The translations under genes and the position numbers were made by a program. Below are positions 16,707 to 27,100 of a stretch of 64,000 nucleotides of DNA, piece by piece (positions within the stretch are counted from its first letter, which is position 1; the number at the start of each line of letters is the position of its first letter). The stretch covers positions 1-64,000 of IMG/VR virus record IMGVR_UViG_3300033142_001588; one strand, 5' to 3'. The notes below the pieces were generated by a model. That model saw only the letters and a program-made list of their open reading frames with translations. It did not search any database and was not told the origin of the DNA. Source of the stretch: a virus.

Positions 16707-17412
16707 TATAGCACCTGCAATTAGGAATGATAATAGACCAATTTCTGTTATAATACCTGCTGCTGGACTTGGCAGTAGAATGAAATCCTATGGCCCAAAG
16801 TCTTTGGTAAAAATCAAAGATAATTTAAGTATTATTGAAAATCAATTAAAGTTTATTTATAAGTACTTAAACAAACCTCAAATAATTTTAGTAACTGGAT
16901 ATGAATCAAAATTAGTAGAATCTTGTGTTCAAAAATATAAAAATATTACAGTTGTTAGAAATGAAGAATGGGAAGATACAAATGTTGTTGCCAGTATAGC
17001 CAAAGGCCTAGAATTTGTAAAACATGAAAATGTTCTTATTATTTATGGCGACTTGGTTTTTAATGCGTGGACTTTAAAAGTTCCATTTGGGAATGACTCC
17101 ATGGTATTGGTTGACAAAAAAGGTTTTATGAAAGAAGAAGAAGTAGGATGTACAGTACAGTCAAATATGTTAGAGAATATGATGTATGGATTAAATTATA
17201 AATGGGCTCAGATATCATATTTTACCAAACATGAATTAATATTATTGAAAAGGTTTTTAAAAAATCCTTTGTACAATACGTTTTTTGGTTTTGAAATCAT
17301 AAATATGATAATAAGCTCTGGCGGTAAATTTATAGCACATTCAAATCCAAGAATGAAAATTATAGACATAGATTCTTCTAGGGATTTAATACAAGTCGAG
17401 GAAATTATATGA
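16696..17412 (+). CDS. Sugar-1-phosphate/phosphocholine-type nucleotidyltransferase
   Basis: Activates a sugar or choline-like phosphate with an NTP, supplying a donor to the neighbouring transferases. The signature is ISVIIPAAGLGSRMKSYGPK then SLVKI (bases about 16740-16815), with the glycine-rich loop and the Lys. IILVTGYESK and the DTNVVASIAKGLEF segment match LicC/GlmU-type enzymes. The metal-binding Asp is in IIYGDLVFN. The 238-residue length is that of a single-domain enzyme without an acyltransferase tail. Overlaps of 11 and 4 nt link it to its neighbours. The exact substrate is not readable. Confidence 0.83.
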   Translation: MARNIAPAIRNDNRPISVIIPAAGLGSRMKSYGPKSLVKIKDNLSIIENQLKFIYKYLNKPQIILVTGYESKLVESCVQKYKNITVVRNEEWEDTNVVASIAKGLEFVKHENVLIIYGDLVFNAWTLKVPFGNDSMVLVDKKGFMKEEEVGCTVQSNMLENMMYGLNYKWAQISYFTKHELILLKRFLKNPLYNTFFGFEIINMIISSGGKFIAHSNPRMKIIDIDSSRDLIQVEEII

Positions 17413-18329
17413 GATTTTTTGCAACACCTTTGCCCCTAAGATACCAGGGAATTATAAAATCTGCTACCAATATTTTTGATCAGTCTTTCTTATGGAATCC
17501 AGAAAAACAAAATTTCTTTGACTCTTTGGATTCTTTTTCGCCAGACATTTTATTTTGCGATGTGGACAATGTTAATAACGCAATTATATCTGCGTGTAAC
17601 AATTTTACAAATTTGAAAAAAATTGTTTTATTTTCTAATCGTCCAATAAACTCCCTTCGCTCTGATTTGATTTGTGCTGAACCTTCCATTTCCGCAACAA
17701 TGAAAAGAAACTTAGAAAGAAATGGCTCAACGTTATTTTATTTAAGTGACTATGCGGATATTTCAAACTTGTCCAATGAGAAAAAAGAAGAACAGTTTAA
17801 ATCAGATTTTTCATATTATTTTAGTGCAGAAGAAAAAGCCCAAGTAGAGAAATCTATGGCGGCATCGGCTGAGAAATTCTCATCATTATTAGCATATTTA
17901 AAATCTTTATCAGAAATTGGCAAGTTAAAAATTACAGGTGCGTCCAAGTTACCTGTTCCAGAACATTTAGGATACTTGCCTCCAGATAGAGTTATATCGT
18001 TTTTAAAATCTTCTAAAATATCTCTTGATATATGTGGTGGAAATTTATTTAATCAAGCCGCTAATGGAATTTTTACAGTATCTACTACGGATAATTACTT
18101 ATTTCCCACGATTAAAATAAATAAAGACGCAAAAGATAAAATTAAAGAACTGTTAGAAAATCCAGAAACAAGAGATAAAATAACAAAAGAAGCCCAAGAA
18201 AAAGTTTTTCGAAATGATACGTCTTATCAACGACTATCAACAATCTTGGATAAAATAGGATTAAATGAGTTTGCACAAAAATCTAAAAATAAAATAAAGG
18301 AAATTAAATGCGAGCTGGAATTATTATAA
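17409..18329 (+). CDS. Divergent GT-B-like protein
   Basis: Likely diverged glycosyltransferase of the GT-B fold. The N-terminal half has Rossmann-like strands (DILFCDVDNVNNAIISACNN, LKKIVLFSNRP). A helical segment at about residues 130-175 (EEKAQVEKSMAASAEKFSSL) is inserted. The last third resembles the donor domain: HLGYLPPDRVISFLKSSKIS then LDICGGNLFNQAANGIFTVS, where the usual Glu is replaced by Asn/Gln. A lysine-rich helix ends the protein. It may be a pseudo-enzyme partner in the cluster. Confidence 0.52.
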   Translation: MRFFATPLPLRYQGIIKSATNIFDQSFLWNPEKQNFFDSLDSFSPDILFCDVDNVNNAIISACNNFTNLKKIVLFSNRPINSLRSDLICAEPSISATMKRNLERNGSTLFYLSDYADISNLSNEKKEEQFKSDFSYYFSAEEKAQVEKSMAASAEKFSSLLAYLKSLSEIGKLKITGASKLPVPEHLGYLPPDRVISFLKSSKISLDICGGNLFNQAANGIFTVSTTDNYLFPTIKINKDAKDKIKELLENPETRDKITKEAQEKVFRNDTSYQRLSTILDKIGLNEFAQKSKNKIKEIKCELELL

Positions 18330-18772
18330 ATAACTTTAAGGCTAATCAAATTGGCAATACGATATTGCAAGAAATTTCTAAAATAAAAAAACAAGAATAT
18401 CATTCTGACATAATTTGTTTTTGTGAAAACAGAAGTTTCGCAAGTATTAGTGGAAATAAAGATATAACATTTTTACATCAAGGTCATTTATGGGGTTATA
18501 ACGGAACTTGCATTGCAAACGATTTAGACACTTGTTTAACAATGATAAATTGTAGTTCTATAAAAAATAAGTATTTTTACTTGTGGGATTTGGAATGGAT
18601 GGGTCAAAATTATGATTTAGACTATTTGTGTAGCATATATTTAAACCCACTTGTAAAACTAATAGCTAGAAGTGAAGAACATGCTCAAATTATAGAGTCC
18701 TGTTGGAAAAAACCAGTAGCGACCATAGAGGATTTTAATTATGAAGAAATTACCAAAATCATTAATGAATGA
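18308..18772 (+). CDS. Small glycan-cluster protein
   Basis: A 154-residue protein with two Rossmann-like strands (AGIIINNFKANQIGNTILQE; SDIICFCEN) and a WDLEWMGQNYDLD segment, which looks like the N-terminal half of a GT-B protein without a donor domain. It is the last gene of the glycan cluster, overlapping its neighbours by 22 and 32 nt. Function is unknown; pairing with the preceding donor-domain-like protein is a possibility. Confidence 0.5.
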   Translation: MRAGIIINNFKANQIGNTILQEISKIKKQEYHSDIICFCENRSFASISGNKDITFLHQGHLWGYNGTCIANDLDTCLTMINCSSIKNKYFYLWDLEWMGQNYDLDYLCSIYLNPLVKLIARSEEHAQIIESCWKKPVATIEDFNYEEITKIINE

Positions 18773-19571
18773 AGTTAATGCTTATTCGTCATTAGAAGCA
18801 AACGGAAAAAGAAATGTACTAGAGAAATTATATATTGAATATGAATTCAGTTGGGCAGAAATAGCAAAGTTATGTGGAACTTATGCAAACAAGGTACGAA
18901 GAGATGCAAAAAAATTTGAAATAAAGTCAAGAGACAAGAGTGAAGCCCAAAAATCAGCTTTACAATCAGGTCGTCACTCACACCCAACAAAAGGAACTAA
19001 GCATACTGAAGAAACTAAAATAAAGATCAGCGAATCAGTAGCTAAAGACTGGGAAAATATGACTGAAGACCAGAGAGACAAAAAAAGAGAAGAGGCCAAA
19101 AAAAGATGGGACGCAAAATCAGAGGAAGAAATCAGGCAATTTAGACAGGCTGCTGGAGACGGAGTTCGCAAAGCGTCTAAAGAAGGATCGGCACTTGAAC
19201 ATTTTCTGCTAAATGAATTAATTGCTGCTGGGTATAAAATAGAATTTCACAAAAAACAGTGGGTAGGAAGAGAAAATCTTGAAATTGATCTATATCTTCC
19301 TGAATTAAACGTTGCTTTAGAAGTTGACGGACCCAGCCATTTTGAAAATATTTGGGGTGCAGATAACTTAGCAAAAAACAAACAAAGAGACAATGAAAAA
19401 TCTGGATTGCTTTTAGGTAGGGGCTGTGTTATACTTAGAGTCAGGCAGAAAAAGGGATTGACAAACAAATATAAAAGAGATATATTAGCTAGTGTGTTAG
19501 AGACTTTAGAACAAATTAAGCGTAAAAAGCCCGAAAAGGGAAAACGTCATATTATCTTGGGAGAAAATTAA
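18741..19571 (+). CDS. Free-standing homing endonuclease, EDxHD/Vsr-like with NUMOD3
   Basis: Probable selfish endonuclease. The N-terminus has a helix-turn-helix (FSWAEIAKLCGTYANKVRRD), then a NUMOD3-like DNA-binding motif (HPTKGTKHTEETKIKISES) and a charged helix linker. The C-terminal third is a PD-(D/E)XK-fold Vsr-like domain: SALEHFLLNELIAAGYKIEF, LEIDLYLPELNVALEVDGPS and HF. This domain layout is that of the I-Bth0305I/F-CphI group, where E, D and H-D residues form the active site. There is no intron or intein around it; it overlaps its neighbours as a normal coding gene, like T4 Seg enzymes. Confidence 0.72.
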   Translation: MKKLPKSLMNEVNAYSSLEANGKRNVLEKLYIEYEFSWAEIAKLCGTYANKVRRDAKKFEIKSRDKSEAQKSALQSGRHSHPTKGTKHTEETKIKISESVAKDWENMTEDQRDKKREEAKKRWDAKSEEEIRQFRQAAGDGVRKASKEGSALEHFLLNELIAAGYKIEFHKKQWVGRENLEIDLYLPELNVALEVDGPSHFENIWGADNLAKNKQRDNEKSGLLLGRGCVILRVRQKKGLTNKYKRDILASVLETLEQIKRKKPEKGKRHIILGEN

Positions 19572-20314
19572 TGAGCGATCAAGAAAGCGCTATTGCTGAT
19601 GCTGACTTTTTAGACGAGTTTACCCCCGTTGATGAAGATGCTCCAAATGCACCTGAATCTAGTCCAGAGAAATTTTCACCAGAATGGACTGATTATGTGT
19701 TAAGTCTTTTAACAAAGGACGAATTTATTAATGAACGTCCTCGTGCTGATGGTTTAGTTCGTCTATGTGGTGTCCTGGTTGGTGATGTTAACTGGGGAAG
19801 TCCAGAAGTTCATCATGTTGGAGTAGACTACGCTGCCGTTACTGTTGCTCCAACCCTGCCCAATGGAGTAAAAGTTTTTGGGTCGGCAGAATGTACCGTT
19901 AATAATACAGATGCTCCTTATAATAGATACCCTCTAGCCACAGCAGAAACACGGGCTATTGGTAGAGCAGCTAAGAGAATCCTGGGCCTTACCAATGTTC
20001 TCACTGCCGAAGAGACTTCTAAGGTAGCGGAATTGACTGTACCTGAAGTTAGTAATGAAGATCGCACAGAAGGTAGTATTACTGATACCCAGATCAAGTT
20101 TATTGATCGTATGTGTAAGAAGCTAAATGTTGATGTGAAAAAGTCTATCACAGAGATTTGTGGGGAACATGGCAACATTAGAGAACTAAGTCATGCTGAA
20201 GCTTTGCAGGTCAATACAGTGCTTGATGAGTGGACGCGAGAAGAGGACCAGGAATACGCCAAATTTGGTCCTTATGAAGATGATTGGCGAAACTCGTTTG
20301 AGAAAGAGAGTTAG
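19571..20314 (+). CDS. Probable ssDNA-annealing/recombination protein
   Basis: Likely recombination mediator. The core shows VDYAAVTVAP, VFGSAECTVNNTD and ATAETRAIGRAAKRILGL, a motif shared by phage annealing proteins (Rad52/ERF-like groups). The C-terminus, ITDTQIKFIDRMCKKLNVDV, looks like the small helical domain often appended to such proteins. The N-terminal 35 residues are acidic and probably disordered. It starts on the last base of the homing endonuclease stop. The exact family is not certain without a profile search. Confidence 0.5.
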   Translation: MSDQESAIADADFLDEFTPVDEDAPNAPESSPEKFSPEWTDYVLSLLTKDEFINERPRADGLVRLCGVLVGDVNWGSPEVHHVGVDYAAVTVAPTLPNGVKVFGSAECTVNNTDAPYNRYPLATAETRAIGRAAKRILGLTNVLTAEETSKVAELTVPEVSNEDRTEGSITDTQIKFIDRMCKKLNVDVKKSITEICGEHGNIRELSHAEALQVNTVLDEWTREEDQEYAKFGPYEDDWRNSFEKES

Positions 20315-20316
20315 AA

Positions 20317-20727
20317 ATGGCTAATATGGAAATTTTCTATAGACCTTCAGCCGAAATTACAATTAAGGTAGAAGCAAGAGGCATCCAAGAGATGTTTCAA
20401 GAACTCGGTCCATTACAAGAAGTATTGGGCGGAAATTCCAAATGTGGCAAATGTGGCGGTGACAAAATTCGTATGGTTCACCGTAAAGCGGACGGCAAAT
20501 ACGATGTTTACGAACTTCTTTGCGAAACGCCCACAGGAAACGGTATTTGTGGAGCAAAATTGTCTCTAGGGCATAATGATCTTGGAAATTTATTTCCTCG
20601 TCGTTATGAACAAACAAAAGGAGATGATGGAAAATGGAAGCCGAAAGTTGATGCTGATGGTAAAAAGGTTTGGCTGCCAAATAAAGGCTGGGTTAGGTGG
20701 GATTCAAAATCAAAGAGTTTTAGCTAA
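20317..20727 (+). CDS. Zinc-ribbon phage protein
   Basis: 136-residue protein of unknown function. The centre is a zinc ribbon, KCGKCGGDKIRMV ... ELLCETPTGNGICGAK. The C-terminal part (GWVRWD) is conserved-looking and hydrophilic. It begins two bases after the upstream stop and is the last rightward gene before the terminator, so it is probably co-expressed with the annealing protein. Confidence 0.72.
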   Translation: MANMEIFYRPSAEITIKVEARGIQEMFQELGPLQEVLGGNSKCGKCGGDKIRMVHRKADGKYDVYELLCETPTGNGICGAKLSLGHNDLGNLFPRRYEQTKGDDGKWKPKVDADGKKVWLPNKGWVRWDSKSKSFS

Positions 20728-20764
20728 ACCAATCGCGTTGGAATCGCTGTGATTTAAAAATAGA

Positions 20765-20793
20765 AAAGGTGGGTATAAACACCCGCCTTTTTT
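20765..20793. terminator. Bidirectional terminator between convergent operons
   Basis: AAAGGTGGGT (20765-20774) pairs with ACCCGCCTTT (20781-20790) through one G-T wobble around ATAAAC, followed by TTTTTT rightwards. Leftwards, the complement of the upstream A-rich stretch gives TTTTCTATTTTT. It lies between the convergent stops at 20727 and 20825. Confidence 0.85.
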
Positions 20794-20824
20794 ATTTAAA
20801 TTCGTTAGAGAGTCAACCAGCCCC

Positions 20825-21106
20825 CTAGTTTTCAACATCTGCACCCCAACGAGAAGGGTCGTCTGGACAATGAGTAGTACCCCAGGCTATTTTATTCAAT
20901 GTTTCTGAACTTGGATTAAGATTGCATTTACAAATATCACATTGATCCATTCCTGGGACCATCCCCTGCCCTTTATTAAAGAATGGGCACTTTTCGCAGA
21001 TAGAATATATCTCCTCCATTCTTTCTTTTGAGCGAATGGGTTTTCCAGCTTTTTTCCAAATACGTTTTTCTTTTTCGTATTGTTGTACTAATTTAAAGAT
21101 ATCCAT
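20825..21106 (-). CDS. Small Cys-rich (zinc-binding) protein
   Basis: 93 residues: a lysine-rich helix at the N-terminus (IFKLVQQYEKEKRIWKKAG), then a Cys cluster, ICEKCPFFNKG ... QCDICKCNLN, with one more Cys near the end. The Cys spacing suggests zinc binding. It is the last gene of the leftward virion operon, 13 nt after the hub gene. Role unknown. Confidence 0.68.
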   Translation of the reverse strand: MDIFKLVQQYEKEKRIWKKAGKPIRSKERMEEIYSICEKCPFFNKGQGMVPGMDQCDICKCNLNPSSETLNKIAWGTTHCPDDPSRWGADVEN

Positions 21107-21119
21107 AAATTAAATCCTT

Positions 21120-24100
21120 TTAAGCGCAGTTAGGAGTGGTAGTATTAATATTTTCCGAATAACCTAATAAAATACCGCACTCACTAAAATGTAATTGGCT
21201 AACATTTAGACTCAAGCTTTGAATCGCGCCGTCGCCGTCGCAGGTGAATCCAACATTACTTCCAGTAACACTAGCAACATTAATAGTATAATTTTTAGTC
21301 GAATTCAGATTATAATACTCACTAGAAACATTACCGCCCGCAGTAAGACTACCATTATTCCTATCTCTAAAATCTATTTTTACATGACAATTCGCAGCAT
21401 TATCAGTTGTGCCGCCATCCGCAACAGGATCTACAAATGTGTGAATATTAAGACAATCACCAAGTTCTAATGCAGCAAAATGCATGACTACGGTAGCGCC
21501 TTCATCTGGATCAACCGCACTAGTCCCATCGTTCAGCTCGGCTTTTTGTCCGCTTAGAGGAATCCACGCTCCAAGAAGCCCAACCTTATCGTCACTTGTA
21601 TCTTGATTGTAAGCAAGACCCATTCCAATTCCAATATCTGATTGTTTTTTCGTCCCATCCAACCAAACCGCAGTAGATCCATTTGGTTGCACGCAAACAC
21701 CAGAACTGTTCCTGACTTGTATATAAGATTCTAATTCTATTTCACAATTATCTGCGCCGTAACCATAGTCAAGCCCAGCTTTCAGATGTATATTACTAAA
21801 ACTTTTATCACTGGAGCTTGCGCTAGTTTCAACATTTGTGATTGTATTGTCATCTGTAAGGCCAATTTTAAATCCAGCCCCTAAATGTAATATATCACAA
21901 CCACTTTCAGGAGAGTTTAATTCGCCACTTCCAATCATTCCTTGTCTTAAAACAATGCTACTATATTGCCCACTTCCAAGAGCTGTGTTATTTTGCTTGC
22001 CTAGACAGGACTCAGTAACCCCAGCATCAAAGCCTAATGCAATTGTAGCTTCACAATTAGCCGCATCGCCAACCAATAAACCTTTTCCAACAAAAAGCCC
22101 GTTTACAGCAGCAGCGTTTTCTTGAGTGGCAACGCAACTATCACTTTCAAGCAGATCAATGCCAGCACCTATTCTAAGTGTTTCATCATCAGGCATACTG
22201 GCAAACATACCATTGGCCAACTGTAATTTCCAGGGTTTTTTACTAGCACCCAAAGGAGCTGTACTGTCTTCACAAGTGTCAACTATTGAAGGCTCCATAA
22301 AAGCGCCTACATGTACTGCGCAATCACTTCCAGCATTTTCCGTCCCGACCCAAGTACCCTTCCCAAATTGCAAAGTGCTTTTTAAAAGACTTAGATTACT
22401 TCCTGCGTCACCTGTTTCATATCCACCGTTATTGTCTGTATATACGCCAGCACCCATTTTAAAGGTGTCATCTCCATCCATCTCGCCAGCCAAACCACTT
22501 CCCAGGTCTAATCTAAATGGTCTTGCGGTCAAAGCCACGGCAGCTCTACTAGTAACACATTCTGCTAATATAGAAGGCTTAAAATAACCACCAATTGCTA
22601 AATCGCAACCTATCCCCGACTCCGCAGCTGAAACGCCTCCTCCGAACGTTATCTCATTCCTTACTCCGTTTAAGGCTCCTCCTACTGATGTGTCAATCCA
22701 TTGATCATTATCAACCGACTTGGCTATTCCAGCCACAATTCTAGCTTTATTAGCCGCCGCTGTCCCAGCCCCTGATATAGTTTGTACACCTATCCCTTTG
22801 CCAAATTCAATTTCGTCTACACCTGAACAAGAAGTAATATGTTCACTATACCACGCCCCATAACTTCGCACTCCATTATTAGTTTCTCCTGGTTGAGCTA
22901 TGCACTCACCAGTTGTTTGTATACAAAGAGCCCCGCCTCCACCAACATTATATACAGAAACAACGGCACCACAATCGGTTCCATCTGGCTCAACATTTAA
23001 ACCACTTCCAAATTTTAAATTTTGAACAAGAGTAGTTGGAACATTGTCAACAGGAACAACAGTACTATCAGAAGAAAGAGTTATTCCAGCCATAATCTCT
23101 ATGGCCTCTGGTCTGCCAGCTTTATCCCTGGCTTTTAAACCTGTTCCAAATTGAAGATTATGAAAAGGTCGTGATCCGTCAGAAGTAAGGCTGTCAGTCC
23201 CGCTCCAACAAACATCGCTATCAACAGGAACTATTCCACCAACAACATCTAAAAATGCTTCTTTTTGTATTTTTCCGTCTATATCTAAAGGATTAGACCC
23301 AGTAACACAGCCAGTGGCATAATTACTGTTATTATTATGAACGTCAATCCATAAACCACCCCCAAAATTTATAGCTTCAAATCTATGCAACACTCCAGTT
23401 GCAGTCTCAGAAAAACCTGTTCCAAAAATAAGGTCTGAAGTGCCAGCAGAATATTTACCTTCAATCCTTTGCGCACCAGACTCTGCCGCTCCACCAGAAC
23501 CAGGAACTATTGTCAAACCAACGCCAAGTTCTAGATCAGTATAATGACCTGACGATATAATATTTCCCGTATCTGCAACAAGAGGCTCAACACTGTTTAA
23601 AACACATAAATCTCTAAAAACAGATGATACTCCTGACGAAGAAGCTTTTGATTCAATAATATTATATTCACATGAGAAAGGATTAAATTCTGCGATAACC
23701 TTACTTCCAGCCTTCAGTCCTGATTGACCAACTTTATCATGAACATTAATTGTTGGACTACCAATTGGGGAACCAGTTGTATCATATAAAGTTTCACCAG
23801 TATTTAAGTCAACAACTGCACTACCGCTACCATTAGGGTTGATATCTTGTGATAATGTAGCAACAACACTTCTATATTGAGGAATTGTCCAAACAGCCCG
23901 ATCTCTATCCCATCTTAAATCAACAGGACCAACAGGCCAAGTCTTTGGGTTTCTTAAATGATTATCAAGAAATTTATTTTCTAAAGACGAGTCGGTAAAT
24001 GTTCCAGTTTCAGCAGCCGATTGAGTATCTGCCGCATTAGGAACTGGAAATCCATCAAGATCATAACCCCATCCTTGCATAAGCAAGGGACCACGCAAAG

Positions 24101-27100
24101 CCAAAGCTCTATAGTCAGCTGCATAATCCATAGACCCAACGTCGCCATCGTTGAGAATTCCCTGCTTTGCTAATCCCATATTTTCGGGAATACCAGTTCC
24201 TCGCCCAATAACTTCTATATCGTGACCAACAGCACTTGTATTCGATTTATTGGTGGCCACATCACTAAAACTGCCTATTATAGCAGGGTTTTGAAAAGGC
24301 TGCAAATAATTTAAATTAATTTCTGGATTATACTGATTCAGTTGATCGACTTGTCCAGGGACATCGACTGGAGGATGAGTTCCTTTACCAGTAGACTTTC
24401 GACAATCAGATGTATTAAGAGGGGTTGCATATCTAGGTAAAGTGCTAGTAAGGTCCGACATAGAAACTGGCCTAACTAAGCCGTCCATACTCATAATAGC
24501 TTTTTTCTGATAATCTGCATCAGCAATATTTATTTCAGAATTAATCTCAATGGGAGACAGGCTATAAACAGGACTTCTATAATAAGCATTATTTCCGCCT
24601 GTTACGCCACTCCATGGAACTAATTCAGAAACAAAAGCATAATGAGGGCTTGAAGACTGCTCTAGTCGAGATTCTCTAGATTTTAATCTTCGCGAGCGGT
24701 CGCCACCACCTTTTCCAACGTTAGCTAATTTAGAACGTTGATTCTGTTCTTTTATAAGTTCTCTAATCTGCCTTTGTGCCGTCATTCTGGTTTCTGACAC
24801 TTGCTTGATTCTATCGGCATTTAATTTTGCAAAATTTCCCCATTTAGGAGTCCATGTTCTAAGAGTATACGTAGTTTGTAATCCTTGTGGGCCAACTTGG
24901 ACATTAATTCCAGTAACATTCGGTCCATATGTACCAACCCATCGACCATAATTAACATAATAAGTGACTATTAAAGTCCCGTTTAAATTTACAACACTTG
25001 TCAAGACATTGGTAGCATCTCTACCTTCAACTAAATTAAGTTTGTCGCCGCCAGCGTATGGTCCTCCAATATCAGCCGCCCTCAATTCTGAACCAAGAGG
25101 CAATTCAGGATAACCCGCAACAGTTACCTGCCCCTGTTCAAAAACTTGATTTACAGATCTACCCTGTTCTGCAAAAGCAGTTCCAGCAGCATTTAAATAA
25201 CCAAACGTGGCTGGATTATGACCGTTATATTCCCAAGGGACAAGACTTTCTTGATTAATAACTCTAACAGTTCCAGCTAGACCAGCACTTATAGTATTAC
25301 CATCAATTTCGGTGCTAGTCCATGGGCCATAAGTTAAAATATTTGACTGTATGCCTAAAGCAACCGCATCGGGCATAACGGGTCTGTCTATCCATATTTC
25401 CTGTGTAAGAATACCTCCAACAAGTTTTTCAACATCTTCTACTGCGGTTTTTATTTGTGCTTCACTTAAAGCTGCTCCCACGGACTTATTTAATATCTGT
25501 ACGAGCATATTTACAGCATTATGATGCTGATCAAATTTATTTTCTCCAGGTATACTATCTCCAGCTCCAGTAAGTTTCTTTTCGTCTAAAGATACTCTTT
25601 CTGGAAGTGTTATTACAGCTCTTGGACTGAACAACAAACTTTTACTAACAAATACATATTCTGGATCTACAGAAACACCTACAAAAGGTATGTCGGATCT
25701 TATTTGATTGCCCGTGGAAAAGTCTGAAATGTCTCTAATAATCAGATCGTCTTGATCTAAAGACTGTGTTTTTACTATGCTATTATTTTCATCATCAACA
25801 AAATAAAGCCTAGCAAATGCTTGATGTCTATTGTCATCTGTTCTAAAAGCAGAATCCGTAAATGAATTGGTTATTCCAAGTACAGTGGGGACGGAAATGT
25901 CTGTATAACCTTGCTGTACGGGATTTGTATCTAAAATTACTTGGCCAGATTGTACATCCTGTTTACCACAAACAAAAGGCACTCGCACTTGGAATTTTTT
26001 ACCATAGTATTCATCGGCCAGTTTCCTAATCCATTCAAAACAAACATTCATTATCTCTGTTTGATTAGTATCCCTGTCTTGAGGAATAGTATTTTTTCCA
26101 ACTTTTATCCAGTCGCCAGGAACTCCTGTTGCTCCATCTGCTATCCATTTTGTAATAGCGTCAAGGTCTTGAACTGTAAAAGAAAAAAGCCCTTTTATTT
26201 GTACGGCATCAAGTCCAGAAGTAGCTATGCCAAATAAAGCAGTATCCAAAGCCGAGGCATAACTTACCCATACATCATAACTAGAAAGAGCTGCGATTAA
26301 TTCATTCTCTTTTATTTCTACTTGAAAGCCAGGAACTTCAACATCATAAGGAAATAAAGAGGAAGCAAGATCAAGAGCATTAGCATTAAAGTACCATTCA
26401 TCATTATCATCTAATGAAGGAATAATTACATTTTCGTTTAAATCTAATCCAAAATAAGGGGCGATGGTTCTATCTACAACATTACCAGTGCTATTTGTTT
26501 GATAAGCCTGATATAAAGAATTTTTCTTTCCACCTATAACAAAAGTTTGTGTAGGATTATTTCTTAATTCTCTTCCCTTATTCCAATTTATAACTGTAGT
26601 GTTTGACCCTAGTCCAGTACCAGGAAAATCTCCAGAAGTTTGTCTTTCATTAACAAAACCTTCAATAGCATTACTAGCTGGAGCAACGTTTCTATCAGTA
26701 ACTCTAACTTTGATAAATTTTGTAACACCACTACTGGAATTGAGATCGCCAAAGTTTATAACTGGTACTAATTCAATATAATAATCATACCCAGCGTTCT
26801 CACAAACCTCACTGACTATATCCATGACTGAAACAGTCGAACCATTAATTCTCCAATAGTTTAAAAGAGCATCGTCAAAACCGTCTGGTAATTCGGTAAT
26901 ATCAAGAGCGTACTCAGCTAAATTTTCTGCTTGGCCTATTGAATTAAAAGAACGGTCTCTCCACATAAGCCCCATGGCTTGTGCTTCTACTACACCACCT
27001 CCAGGTTCTGGCGCTTTAAAAACAAGTCTACCATATGGAGAAAATCTTCCTCTTCCTAAATACTCATTTGTTTGATTAATATTAGGCCATTGACCCAATA

